A program made the position numbers and the translations under genes. From Stutzerimonas xanthomarina DSM 18231 (lineage in GTDB: Bacteria > Pseudomonadota > Gammaproteobacteria > Pseudomonadales > Pseudomonadaceae): DNA of 64,000 nt. Below are positions 53,325 to 62,432 of the stretch, piece after piece; within the stretch, counting starts at the first letter, position 1; the number at the start of each line of letters is the position of its first letter. The stretch is taken from contig NZ_FQXA01000005.1 in assembly GCF_900129835.1 (NCBI RefSeq), positions 124,001 to 188,000 of the forward strand. The letters are read 5' to 3'. A model generated the notes under the pieces. The model had not been told where the DNA came from, did not search any database, and worked only from the letters and a program-made list of their open reading frames with translations.

Positions 53325-54929
53325 TCAGGCGCCTGGTTTTAGATCAGCTGGCGAGCACTGATCTGGTTCCGCGATCTCGGAGCGATTGCGCCCTTGCTGT
53401 TTGGCCCGGTACAGCGCTGCATCGGCCAGCTTGAGCACACGTTCGATGGCACTGGCGTGCAACGGCCAGACTGCAATCCCCAGCGAAACGGTGATGTGGC
53501 CGACCACCGGAATCTGCTCCAGCTCGACGCCGGTACGCAGGCGTTCGGCAACCAGATGTGCCGCATCGAGCGTGGTATTGGGCAGCAGCATCAAGAACTC
53601 CTCGCCGCCGCTGCGACAGAGAATGTCGGCATCCCGGGAGCAGGTTCTCATCAACCCGGCCATCTGGCGGATGACGGTATCGCCGATGTCATGGCCGTGG
53701 GTGTCGTTGATGCGTTTGAAATGATCGATGTCCAGCGCGATGACCGCAAAGGACCGACCTTCGCTGCTGAGCATTTCGAGGGCGAGCGTCAGGCCGCGAC
53801 GGTTATACAGGCCGGTCAGCGGATCGGTTTGGGCGTCGAGGTTGAGTTTGCCGATGCGCTGGTGCAGCAGGTTGATACCCAGCTGCAAAGCGCGCTTGAG
53901 CTGCGCAGCTTCGAAGTACCACGAGCGGATACGCTGGATGCGCTCGGCGCTATTGGGTGCATCCATTTCGCTGGCGCGCTGCGCCAGTTGCGACAGTGGA
54001 CGCGTGATCAGTGTCGCCAGGCCCCAAATGCACAACAATGTCAGCAGAGCCAGAGGCGCAGTCTGGCGGACGACCTTAAGCATCAGATTGTCGAGCGGCT
54101 GCAAGGTGTCGGCTGTTGGCCGCTGCGCCACGATCCCCCAGCCTGCCGCCGGTGAGGCTGCGTAGCCAGCCAGCATGTCCACACCTTGGCTGTTGACCAC
54201 CCGTAGGCTGCCTGATTCACCGAGCAGCACCCTGTCAATGACTTCGTTTTCTGCTACCACCGTACCCAGCCGTTTAGGCTTCGGGTGATACAGGAGTCGG
54301 CGCGACTGGTCGACGGCATACAGGTAGGAGCCGTCCTGATAGAAATGTTCGCCTAACATGCTATGGAGGATGTTGCGCTCGCGCAGATAGATCACCCCAC
54401 CGATATAGCCGAGGTAGGTACCGTCATCGGCCACGATGGGTTGGGATATCAGAACGACCAAGGTGCCAAGCGCCGAAATGTACGGGCTGCTGATCAAGGG
54501 TTTGCGTTCCGCCAGGGCCTGGCGCGCGCCTGGTGAATCCAGCTTCCTGCCGACCAGTAGTCCGGTATCTGGAGCGGTGGACATCACCACGCCCTGGGCG
54601 CTGGTAATGACCACGGCATTGAAGCTGTCGGTCTGTCGCTGAAGCCGTCTGGCTTCAGCATTCAATACGTTGATGTCAGGGAACCGGGCGGCAATGCTCT
54701 CGGCGCTCACAGCCAGCTGCTGCTGAGCAGTACGAAAGAACCCTTCAGTCCCGTCTGCCAACTTCGAGGCGTATGCACGATTGGCAGCGAGCGTGCTGCC
54801 AATCAGCGAATCACGCTGAACCTTATAGCTGGCGTAAAAGCTGATACCGAGGATTATCAAGCCACTTAGCATTGCCAGCAGAATGATCAGTCGACGCAAG
54901 TCCAAACGAGGTAGGTGGGTGGTTTGCAT
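53325..54929 (-). CDS. dCache-GGDEF diguanylate cyclase
   Basis: 534 residues. N-terminal membrane helix (about 14-34), a periplasmic dCache/PAS-like sensor (about 40-285, with GVVMSTAPDTGLLVGRKL and TYLGYIGGVIYLRERN), a second helix (about 291-311), then a GGDEF domain. The active-site motif is SGGEEF (441-445) and an inhibitory I-site RxxD lies five residues before it. It should make c-di-GMP in response to a periplasmic signal. Divergent from the KaiC-like gene across 296 bp. Confidence 0.93.
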   Translation of the reverse strand: MQTTHLPRLDLRRLIILLAMLSGLIILGISFYASYKVQRDSLIGSTLAANRAYASKLADGTEGFFRTAQQQLAVSAESIAARFPDINVLNAEARRLQRQTDSFNAVVITSAQGVVMSTAPDTGLLVGRKLDSPGARQALAERKPLISSPYISALGTLVVLISQPIVADDGTYLGYIGGVIYLRERNILHSMLGEHFYQDGSYLYAVDQSRRLLYHPKPKRLGTVVAENEVIDRVLLGESGSLRVVNSQGVDMLAGYAASPAAGWGIVAQRPTADTLQPLDNLMLKVVRQTAPLALLTLLCIWGLATLITRPLSQLAQRASEMDAPNSAERIQRIRSWYFEAAQLKRALQLGINLLHQRIGKLNLDAQTDPLTGLYNRRGLTLALEMLSSEGRSFAVIALDIDHFKRINDTHGHDIGDTVIRQMAGLMRTCSRDADILCRSGGEEFLMLLPNTTLDAAHLVAERLRTGVELEQIPVVGHITVSLGIAVWPLHASAIERVLKLADAALYRAKQQGRNRSEIAEPDQCSPADLKPGA

Positions 54930-55225
54930 AGATCCAGGTGGTTCAGTTGCGGTCGGCGGCGCGATGGTAGGGGGTTTGTCGTTGCGCCTCTAGCATTGGC
55001 GATGATGTGCTGATGACAGGCTGCGGCACTCGACTCGGGTGTAATAGCTCACAAGACCCTAACACGGCCTCCGGATCAAGCAAGCAACACCACTGGCTGG
55101 TTCCCTGTCGTTACCGTATCAAACGTGAACAATCGAGTGTGGCAGGTGACCAATATGCACCGGGGATTAAATAGGTCCGAGCCCCTTTGCTACCATGCGT
55201 TCACTGATCGAAACGGAAAGCTGCT

Positions 55226-56704
55226 GTGACCGACAACTCTATCTACTCGCCAACCGCGCCGACTCATGTTCCGACCGGCGTGCCGGGACTGGACGCCGTC
55301 CTCAAGGGCGGGCTGCTGCCCCGAGCGGTGTACATCGTCCAGGGTGGGCCGGGCGAGGGAAAGACCATTTTAGCCAACCAGATCTGTTACAGCTGGGCGG
55401 CTCGTGGCGAGCGCTCGCTGTACGTGACCTTGCTGGCTGAAACCCACCATCGTCTGCTTCGCCATTTGCAGAATATGCAATTCATGGACAATCAATACGC
55501 CGGCACATCGGTGGTCTATGAAAGTGCTTTCGACATCCTCCGTACCGACGGGTTGGAAGGCATCCTGCGTTACCTCACGCGCAATGGAAAACGGCAGCAG
55601 GCCTCGCTGATCGTGATTGATGGCCTGTTCGCGCTGGAAGAAAACGCTGCCTCGGAGCGTGCCTTTCGTGAGTTCATCAATGACCTGTCGATTTACGCCG
55701 ACGTGGTTGGCTGCACAATCCTATTACTGACCAACAGCAAGCGCGATTCCGGCAGCCCCGAGTTCACTATGGTTGATGGTTGGTTGCACCTGGGCAGCGA
55801 CGAGGATCAGTTCCGCACCTACCGCTACCTGCAGGTGCGCAAGTTCCGTGGCAGCGACTTCATCTCCGGTCGGCACATGAGTTCGATCACCAGCGAGGGT
55901 TTTCGGGTATTTCCTCGGCTCGAAGCGGTCACCGGTGAGCTGGAGTCCGCGCCTATGCGCGACGAGCGTCTGAGCATCGGCGTCGCCGGGCTCGACGAAG
56001 TCATTCAGGGCGGTATCCCGTTCTCATCGACGACCTTGTTGGTGGGGCCGACCGGTGTCGGCAAGACCACTTTGGGTTTGAGCTTCATCTGCGATAGCAG
56101 CGAGGCTGAACCCGGTCTTATCTTTGGCTTCTACGAGGACGCCCACAGGCTGCGGCGCCGTGCGAAAGCGCTGGGGCTTGAGCTAGGCGCGCTGATCGAC
56201 AGTGGGGTGGTAGAGGTGGTTCATCACTCCCCAACCGAGCTGTTACAGGATCAGCTCGCCGAAGAAATAATTGCGGAGGTTCGCCGACGGGGCGTCAAAC
56301 GGCTGTTCATCGATGGCATCGACGCGTTCAAGCAGGCGGCAGTGAACGAGCAGCGGCTGGGGCGTTTTGTCAGCACACTCACCGCTATCCTGCGTTGCGA
56401 GGGTGTGACAACTATCTTCACCGCTGAGTTGGCCGAAATCGTCGGCGGCGAGCACGGCCTGCAGTTCGCCGCGGTCTCGGCGATTGCCGAGAACATCATT
56501 CTGCTGAGATATGCGGAACTCGAATCGAGGCTCTACCGTACGCTGGCAATTCTGAAGATGCGTGAAAGCGGCTTCGATCCCTACGTGTATGAGTTCTATC
56601 TGGGCGAGAAAGGGTTCAAGCTCGGAGAGCGGATGGAGCGTACCGAGGGGGTCGTGACGGGGCAGCCTCACCGTCAATCCTCAGCTGGAGCGCGGGATGC
56701 GTGA
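55226..56704 (+). CDS. KaiC-like two-domain ATPase
   Basis: 492 residues in two RecA/KaiC domains. CI has Walker A GGPGEGKT (40-47) and Walker B LIVIDGLFA; CII has GPTGVGKT (274-281) and LFIDGID. In CI the catalytic double Glu of cyanobacterial KaiC reads LAE, so one is lost. In CII the phosphorylation site is VSAIAEN, with Ser418 at the place of KaiC Ser431 but Ala at the Thr432 position. No KaiA or KaiB is nearby. GTG start with GGAAAG upstream. A response-regulator gene overlaps its stop by 8 bp. Clock function is not implied. Confidence 0.92.
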   Translation: MTDNSIYSPTAPTHVPTGVPGLDAVLKGGLLPRAVYIVQGGPGEGKTILANQICYSWAARGERSLYVTLLAETHHRLLRHLQNMQFMDNQYAGTSVVYESAFDILRTDGLEGILRYLTRNGKRQQASLIVIDGLFALEENAASERAFREFINDLSIYADVVGCTILLLTNSKRDSGSPEFTMVDGWLHLGSDEDQFRTYRYLQVRKFRGSDFISGRHMSSITSEGFRVFPRLEAVTGELESAPMRDERLSIGVAGLDEVIQGGIPFSSTTLLVGPTGVGKTTLGLSFICDSSEAEPGLIFGFYEDAHRLRRRAKALGLELGALIDSGVVEVVHHSPTELLQDQLAEEIIAEVRRRGVKRLFIDGIDAFKQAAVNEQRLGRFVSTLTAILRCEGVTTIFTAELAEIVGGEHGLQFAAVSAIAENIILLRYAELESRLYRTLAILKMRESGFDPYVYEFYLGEKGFKLGERMERTEGVVTGQPHRQSSAGARDA

Positions 56705-57107
56705 CGAGCAACCGCAAAGACTCGAACCGCTCGTGTTGCTGGTCGAGGATGAGCTCGGCCTCAGCAAACTGATGGTGATGGTTCTCGAGGACGAGGGCTA
56801 CCGGGTCGTCGAAGCGGCGAATGGCGCGCAGGGTTTGACCAAGCTCGAGCAGGAGAAGCCTGCGCTGATCATCACGGATTACATGATGCCCGAGCTCAAT
56901 GGCTACGAGATGGTCTGCACGATACGCAAGAACCGGGCGTACGACGACGTGCCGATCCTGATGATGAGCGCTGCGCTGCCCCAGCAGTTGCCAGTCGGCG
57001 ATCTGGTCGATTATTTTCTGCCCAAGGGCACCGGGCTCGAGAAGCTGGTCGCCACCATTCGCCGTCTGATTGAGGGCGGCGGCACATCATCAGAGTCAAC
57101 TCCCTAG
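56697..57107 (+). CDS. Stand-alone receiver (CheY-like) response regulator
   Basis: 136 residues, receiver domain only. Acidic pair E17/D18 (LLVEDELG), phospho-acceptor Asp61 (LIITDYMMPELNG) and Ser in ILMMSAALP. The conserved Lys is present in FLPKGTG but is followed by Gly, not the usual Pro. No output domain. It overlaps the KaiC-like gene by 8 bp, so the two are translationally coupled and probably function together. The cognate kinase is not in the window. Confidence 0.9.
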   Translation: MRDEQPQRLEPLVLLVEDELGLSKLMVMVLEDEGYRVVEAANGAQGLTKLEQEKPALIITDYMMPELNGYEMVCTIRKNRAYDDVPILMMSAALPQQLPVGDLVDYFLPKGTGLEKLVATIRRLIEGGGTSSESTP

Positions 57108-57126
57108 GCGCGATCGGGCATGGCGC

Positions 57127-58197
57127 TCAGGGCGCTGGGGTAAGGCCGGCACCGCTGACACCTTGCCGGCTGCCTGGCAGGAAGCGTTTGAGGCGCAGCG
57201 CTGGCGATTCGATCAGATGCCAAGACAGTGCAGCGATAGCGATGCTCGCAGTCAGGCTGATCGCCATGAACACTGGCAGCGGAAGCTCCGGGTCCAGCCA
57301 ATGAACCAATAGCTGCTGCACCGGGAAGCTGAAAATGTAGATGCCGTACGAAAAGTCACCGTATCGGCCGAAGCGCGACAGCCGCGGAATCTTCAGATGC
57401 GCCAGGTAAATGGTCAGATAGGGCAGGGTCAACACATGCACCAGGAACCACCACTCGGTCCTCGCACTGATCAGCGATAGCGAAAGCAGTGCAAGCGCGA
57501 TCTTCCAGTTCCAGGGCAGGATTTTGCGATACAGATAAAGCGCTGAACCGAGAAAGAAAAACATGCCCAGGCGAGTCACCTTGCGCAGCATGTCGCTCTC
57601 CAGTCCAAGGTTAGGCGCCAGATGGAAATGGATGAACATAAGCGCGATGGGGACCACCAGTACGGCGATTCGTCCGAATAGCTTGAGCAGCCCCAGCGTC
57701 AGCAGCATCGTGTACATCAGCACTTCGTAAGGCAGCGTCCAGACTGATCCGTTGACGGTGCCGGGAAACGGGTTTGCGGTAAACACGCCAGGCAGATGAA
57801 ACTGGGTGAACAAGGCTACATTCGTGAGATAGCGTACGGTCTGGCTATTGAGCAGGTACTCGCTTAGCGGCAGGTCGGTGGCCAGCGGGCCGACAATGAA
57901 GGCCGTGAACAACGTCGATACCGCCAGCGCCGGGAAGATGCGCAGCGCGCGTTTGCCCGCGAAGTCCACGCTGCTACGGCTGTGAATCCAAGAGGCAGCG
58001 ATAAGAAAACCGCTCATGACGAAAAACAGATTTACCGCAATGTCGGCGGTGTCCATGGAGCCGGTGAACAGCCGTACCGGTTCGACAGCGCCCAGTCCCG
58101 ACAGCCAATAACAGTGGCCGAGCACCACTGCAGACGCAGCGAAGAAACGTAGAAAGTCGAAATTGTTTTCGTCGCGTTGCATTGAGGCGATGTCCAT
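57127..58197 (-). CDS. Acyltransferase-3 (OafA/YrhL-like) membrane protein
   Basis: 356 residues with about ten hydrophobic helices. Early motif NFDFLRFFAASAVVLGHCYW with the catalytic-site His, then FFVMSGFLIAASW, both family hallmarks. Such proteins O-acylate polysaccharides. It is the last gene of the minus-strand exopolysaccharide cluster and begins 41 bp after the GT2 gene. The substrate is not known. Confidence 0.88.
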   Translation of the reverse strand: MDIASMQRDENNFDFLRFFAASAVVLGHCYWLSGLGAVEPVRLFTGSMDTADIAVNLFFVMSGFLIAASWIHSRSSVDFAGKRALRIFPALAVSTLFTAFIVGPLATDLPLSEYLLNSQTVRYLTNVALFTQFHLPGVFTANPFPGTVNGSVWTLPYEVLMYTMLLTLGLLKLFGRIAVLVVPIALMFIHFHLAPNLGLESDMLRKVTRLGMFFFLGSALYLYRKILPWNWKIALALLSLSLISARTEWWFLVHVLTLPYLTIYLAHLKIPRLSRFGRYGDFSYGIYIFSFPVQQLLVHWLDPELPLPVFMAISLTASIAIAALSWHLIESPALRLKRFLPGSRQGVSGAGLTPAP

Positions 58198-58238
58198 GCA
58201 TGGCTCCTGATGTCGCTGATACGCCTAAGGTGGCCAGG

Positions 58239-59237
58239 TCAACGCAATGGGAACATCTTGCTCATTCCTAATGCACCGGATTCGCCGTCGTGGATGGCTT
58301 GCTCAATGAGTGCCAGCCGTCCCCGGCTGTTGCGTAGTCGAGCTACGAGGCGCAGGAGCGTGAGAAACATCGCTCGGTTGATGCGATGGAGCCGGGGGGA
58401 GGCGGCCCAGACGTTCTTGTCGAACCAGGCCTGATTACGCGCGGTGTAATAGGCGCGGAAATCAGACTCGCCGAGGAGGAAGGTTTCATAGATATTTCGG
58501 GTGCGCTGTTTAGTGTTCCAGGACTGCTCCAGCTCCTCGATCACCGCTTCGGTAAAAAGAAACAGTTGCCCACCGCTGGCCGTGATGCGCCGGGTGTACT
58601 CGGTGTCGTCAACGTAAAGGACAAGCTCCCTGAGCGGCAGACCTATCCGCTTATACAGGCTGCGGTGCGCGAGCATGCCGCCATAGGGCGCGAATGGCAG
58701 GCTGATGCTTGTCGGCAGCGGGCCGGCTCGTCTGCCCCAAGGCAGGCGCCGCCAGATTTTGTAAGGCAATTGGGCAATGTGAAACCCGAAATAGCTGGAA
58801 CGCGGCTGCCGGATGTATCGGGCAGGTATGCCCTGCGCGATGTCGGCCTGTTGTGTTTCACGATAACCCAGGACTGCGACTCGATCCGAGCTGAGCAGGC
58901 CAGTCAGGCGCGTGAGCTCACGGTGCAGGATCGATACGGCAGCGGCAGTGGGCAGGTTGTCGTCGTCCATCATCCAGATGAAATCAGCATCGGACGCCAG
59001 CGCGGCCTCGAGCCCCACGGCGTAGCCATTGGCAGACCCTGTGTTTTCGGCCAGCTCAATTACACGGACCTGCCCCGGCCAGCGCTGGACCAACTGATCG
59101 AGTGACGCCAGCGATGCATTGCTCACCACCACTACATCGCTGACTGCAGCAAAGCTCAGGGCGCGCTCGATCAATTGCTGCACAAAGGGCAGCCGGTCGC
59201 CGTAGGTCACGGTAACCACTGTGGTTTTCGATGTCAT
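58239..59237 (-). CDS. Glycosyltransferase family 2
   Basis: 332 residues. GT-A fold opening TVVTVTYGDRLPFVQQLIER, the metal-binding DDD in FIWMMDDDNLPTAAAV (DxD region) and a catalytic YVDDTEYTRRI region with acidic residues. Likely adds one sugar in the repeating unit of the exopolysaccharide. ATG at 59237; 20 earlier codons were discarded. It lies between two small ORFs upstream and the acyltransferase. Confidence 0.9.
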   Translation of the reverse strand: MTSKTTVVTVTYGDRLPFVQQLIERALSFAAVSDVVVVSNASLASLDQLVQRWPGQVRVIELAENTGSANGYAVGLEAALASDADFIWMMDDDNLPTAAAVSILHRELTRLTGLLSSDRVAVLGYRETQQADIAQGIPARYIRQPRSSYFGFHIAQLPYKIWRRLPWGRRAGPLPTSISLPFAPYGGMLAHRSLYKRIGLPLRELVLYVDDTEYTRRITASGGQLFLFTEAVIEELEQSWNTKQRTRNIYETFLLGESDFRAYYTARNQAWFDKNVWAASPRLHRINRAMFLTLLRLVARLRNSRGRLALIEQAIHDGESGALGMSKMFPLR

Positions 59238-59356
59238 GGTTGTCTCGGTGTGGAACGTGAGCGACCCGCTACCCGGGGTGCGTGGCGCTCTGAGCAAGGC
59301 CGTTGCGGCGCTGCGTCAGAGCGAATAACAGGATCGCTAGGACGTTGGTGTGCTAG

Positions 59357-59581
59357 TCAGGCGAGCTGGTCGGCTGTTGTGTTGGCGTTTGGTAGCTTTT
59401 CAGCGGATGGCTCGACTGCGGTGAATACAGGTTGGCGGTCCGGGGTAAAAAATGCATGGAAGACACTTATCAACCTGTTTCCGTCGGGCGTACCGGGCAG
59501 CTCGGGGGCCTGGAAAAATTCTGTGTAGGAATATCCGTCGGCATATACCAGGGTTTGCTGGGTTTGGTCTGCACTATCCAT
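59357..59581 (-). CDS. Small unknown protein in the exopolysaccharide cluster (74 aa)
   Basis: 74 residues, opening MDSADQTQQTLVYADGYSYT. Ribosome site GGAG lies 6 nt before ATG. It has no signal peptide, no transmembrane segment and a Pro/Thr-rich, largely disordered composition. No family recognised. It sits between a signal-peptide ORF (59604-59933) and the GT2 gene. Start selection rests on the ribosome site; a much longer frame through 59773 is not supported. Confidence 0.5.
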   Translation of the reverse strand: MDSADQTQQTLVYADGYSYTEFFQAPELPGTPDGNRLISVFHAFFTPDRQPVFTAVEPSAEKLPNANTTADQLA

Positions 59582-59603
59582 AGCGACTCCGAGAATCTTG
59601 AGG

Positions 59604-59933
59604 TTAGAACGAATAGCGAATGGGTTCGTCCGAGCGGTACCGGTTGCCGGAAAGCGGTTTAGCCAGGCGGATCGGTGCGGGCGCCGTAGTATCGAAGCTG
59701 GAGGCGCCTGCACAGTGCAGAGCGTGAGGGTGCACTCCGAGATTGAATAACGTTGTCCGCCCGCCATTTGCACAGCCGGTTTTGCTCTGCTCGGCGTGGT
59801 CGTATTCGTGCAGATGCCCGTCTTCGCTTGACGTTATCGACCTTTGGTGGGCGCCCGCCGTTCCGCCGATCAACAACGCGAGGCTTAATGCGGAAATGGT
59901 CTGGAAGCAGTTTGATGCGGTGGTTGTGTTCAT
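59604..59933 (-). CDS. Small exported protein of unknown function (109 aa)
   Basis: 109 residues. N-terminal hydrophobic stretch (FQTISALSLALLIGGTAGA) looks like a signal peptide cleaved near residue 28. The rest contains a His-rich patch (SSEDGHLHEYDHAE), two cysteines and few hydrophobic segments, so it is probably periplasmic or secreted. GAGG 8 nt before the ATG supports the start. It begins 35 bp after the end of the GT4 gene. No family recognised. Confidence 0.55.
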   Translation of the reverse strand: MNTTTASNCFQTISALSLALLIGGTAGAHQRSITSSEDGHLHEYDHAEQSKTGCANGGRTTLFNLGVHPHALHCAGASSFDTTAPAPIRLAKPLSGNRYRSDEPIRYSF

Positions 59934-59968
59934 CCTTGAAGCCTCGCAATGGGGGAGTGAGGACTCGG

Positions 59969-61186
59969 TCAGGCATGCTTCATGGGTACTGCAGTCGGGT
60001 AAACCTGAGCCACGTTCAGAGGGGTGATGGTCGGCAAATCCAATAGCGCGTCCTGCCCTTGGAGCAACGAAACCTCTCGAATCCTAGTATCGACGAATGC
60101 CTTGATCTCCTGCCTGAATCGTTCGGTTGAAAATCGCTCTGCGCTTGTGCGGCATGTCTCAGGCAGGATCTGATGCGCTTGCGTCTCGAAGCGCGCCACG
60201 GCGGCCATCAGGGACTCGGGCGTCTGCTCGGTATAAAACACGCCGGTTGGCTCGGGATGGTCGATTCCCCTTACGGTTTCCAATACTCCACCTCTGCCGT
60301 AAGCAATGACGGGGGTGCCGCACGCCTGGGCCTCGATGGGGGCGATGCCGAAGTCTTCTTCGGCTGCAAATACGAAGGCGCGGGCGCGCTGCATGTGGTG
60401 CAGCAGGACGGCGAAACTCTGGTAACCCATCAGCGTCACGTTCGACGTGGCGAGCTCCTTGGCCTTTTCCATTTCCGGCCCGCTGCCGATTACGACCAGC
60501 TTCTTGTCGGGCATTCGGGAGAACGCCTCGACAATCATCGGGATGCGCTTGTACGGCACCATTCGCGAGGCCGTCAGGTAGTAATCCTCTTTCGCCGCGT
60601 GAAGCGTGAACTGACGCGTGTCGACCGGTGGGTAGATCACCGTGGATTCGCGGCGGTAGCTCTTGTTGATGCGCCGACCGATGAAGTGCGAGTTGGCGAC
60701 AAAATCGTCCACACCGCTAGCGGTGCGCTGATCCCACATGCGCATGTAGTGAAGCAGCATGCGCGCCAGTTTGGCCTTGAACCCATGATCAAGGCTCGCT
60801 TCGTGCAGGTATTGATGCTGCAAGTCCCAGGCATAGCGGATCGGTGAGTGAACGTAGCTGATATGCAGTTGGTTCGGGCCGGTTAACACGCCCTTGGCGA
60901 CGGCATGGCTGCTGGAAATCACCAGGTCATAACCCGACATGTCCAGCTGCTCGATGGCCAGCGGCATCAGCGGCAGATACTTCTGGTAGTGCGTCTTCGC
61001 CTTCGGCAGTTGCTGGATGAAGGTGGTGGTGGCGTGCTTGCCGCCGAGGTTGGCGCGGTCCTCGTCAGAGAGGAAATCGATCACGGCATACAGGTCGGCT
61101 TCTGGCCAGACATCGAGCAACCCGGCAAGGACCTTTTCGGCACCGGCATAGGTCACTAGCCAGTCATGAATTATGGCGATTTTCAT
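59969..61186 (-). CDS. Glycosyltransferase family 4
   Basis: 405 residues, GT-B fold. N-terminus KIAIIHDWLVTYAGAEKVLA, central YYLTASRMVPYKRIPMIVEAF and the retaining E-x7-E loop (FAAEEDFGIAPIEAQACGTPVI). Resembles WcaI/Psl-type transferases. ATG at 61186; 64 earlier codons rejected. It is the middle of the minus-strand exopolysaccharide genes. Donor and acceptor sugars are unknown. Confidence 0.9.
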   Translation of the reverse strand: MKIAIIHDWLVTYAGAEKVLAGLLDVWPEADLYAVIDFLSDEDRANLGGKHATTTFIQQLPKAKTHYQKYLPLMPLAIEQLDMSGYDLVISSSHAVAKGVLTGPNQLHISYVHSPIRYAWDLQHQYLHEASLDHGFKAKLARMLLHYMRMWDQRTASGVDDFVANSHFIGRRINKSYRRESTVIYPPVDTRQFTLHAAKEDYYLTASRMVPYKRIPMIVEAFSRMPDKKLVVIGSGPEMEKAKELATSNVTLMGYQSFAVLLHHMQRARAFVFAAEEDFGIAPIEAQACGTPVIAYGRGGVLETVRGIDHPEPTGVFYTEQTPESLMAAVARFETQAHQILPETCRTSAERFSTERFRQEIKAFVDTRIREVSLLQGQDALLDLPTITPLNVAQVYPTAVPMKHA

Positions 61187-61313
61187 TACGATGGCCTTCC
61201 TTTGATGTTTGGGGGGAGCAGCATCTGGCCGCAGATACGGCAGCAGAGGAGTCGAAACGAGCAGAACCTCAATCGAGGGGAGATTCCGGCCCGCTGAGGC
61301 AAGGGCCGTCTCG

Positions 61314-62432
61314 TCAGTGCTTCGGTTGGCTAAGCGAAACCGATGCAGTGCCAGTTTCATCGGTCTCGCGCTCGCCAATGAACACCTTGTCTATCAGTCG
61401 GGAAAGCTGTCGTGCCGACGAATGCCAACAATAGCGGGCCACGTTGTCCTTGCCGCGCCGGCGTAGATCCAGACGCAACGCTTCGTCACTGAGAATGCGC
61501 TCCATGGCTAGGGTGATATCAGCGACTTTCAGGGGATCGAAGTACAGCGCGCTGTCGCCCAGAACCTCAGGTATGGACGCGGCGCGTGCGGCGATTACGG
61601 GACATCCGCATGCCTGTGCTTCCAGAGGCGGAATGCCGAATCCCTCGTATAGCGATGGAAACACGAAGGCCGCAGCACCTTGGTAGGCCTCGACCAGTTC
61701 TTCGTCAGGGAGTCTGCCCAAATTTAGGATACGGCGACTGCCGTCGACATCGTGCAGCGTGCAGGCAAACACCCGGTTGGAATCACCAATGATGCGCAGC
61801 TCGACCTCATCGTGGCCTTCAATGCGCAGGAAGGCTGCCACCATTCGAGCGAAATTCTTGTGGGTGCTGGGCGACGAAACGGCCAGAAGGTAGGGCGCCG
61901 TGGTGCGCGTACTTGTGTCTACGCAGAAAGGTCGAAAGCGCTCGTCAACGGCACTGGGCACGATACTGATTTTGCTTGCCGGGTAGCCGTAGTGGGCCGA
62001 GATCTCCGAACGCGAGAATTCGCTCCCGGTTACTAGCGCCTTGACGCGTCCAAGCAGCAGTGGGGTCAGGGTTCGGTACATGGCTGCAAAGGTCCTGGAA
62101 TAGCTTTCTGGGTGCCTGATGTAAGTGATGTCGTGATGCGTGGCGATTTGATTGCCATAGATCAGCGGTGCGGTGTTACACAGGGATACCAGTGGCGGGC
62201 TGCCATTCCGGGCCAGCCAGAGTGGAAGGTCCACTTGCTCCCAGAGATGGCCTCGATGGCGTCCGATGCGGCGCACCTGCAAACGCTCGGCGCTTTCATG
62301 CAGGCAGATGTCGTTTGGTGCGACGAACACGAGGTCGTCGCGCAGGGTTTTCAGCTGCAGACAGATCTGTTCGGCGAAACGTTGTACCCCACGCATTTCC
62401 TGGGTCAGGAAGCGTGCATTGATCACGATCAT
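61314..62432 (-). CDS. Glycosyltransferase family 4 (second)
   Basis: 372 residues. N-terminal MIVINARFLTQEMRGVQRFA, then donor-binding region YLLAVSSPSTHKNFARMVAAF and the E-x7-E loop LYEGFGIPPLEAQACGCPVI. Likely a mannosyl- or other hexosyltransferase of a repeating unit. The ATG overlaps the stop of the glycoside hydrolase by 4 bp, so the two are translationally coupled. A 127-bp gap separates it from the next GT4 gene. Confidence 0.9.
   Translation of the reverse strand: MIVINARFLTQEMRGVQRFAEQICLQLKTLRDDLVFVAPNDICLHESAERLQVRRIGRHRGHLWEQVDLPLWLARNGSPPLVSLCNTAPLIYGNQIATHHDITYIRHPESYSRTFAAMYRTLTPLLLGRVKALVTGSEFSRSEISAHYGYPASKISIVPSAVDERFRPFCVDTSTRTTAPYLLAVSSPSTHKNFARMVAAFLRIEGHDEVELRIIGDSNRVFACTLHDVDGSRRILNLGRLPDEELVEAYQGAAAFVFPSLYEGFGIPPLEAQACGCPVIAARAASIPEVLGDSALYFDPLKVADITLAMERILSDEALRLDLRRRGKDNVARYCWHSSARQLSRLIDKVFIGERETDETGTASVSLSQPKH

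Noticed and set aside
55226..56704. A cyanobacterial-type circadian clock
   Set aside because: KaiA and KaiB are absent and the key threonine is replaced, so the KaiC homologue alone does not support a clock.
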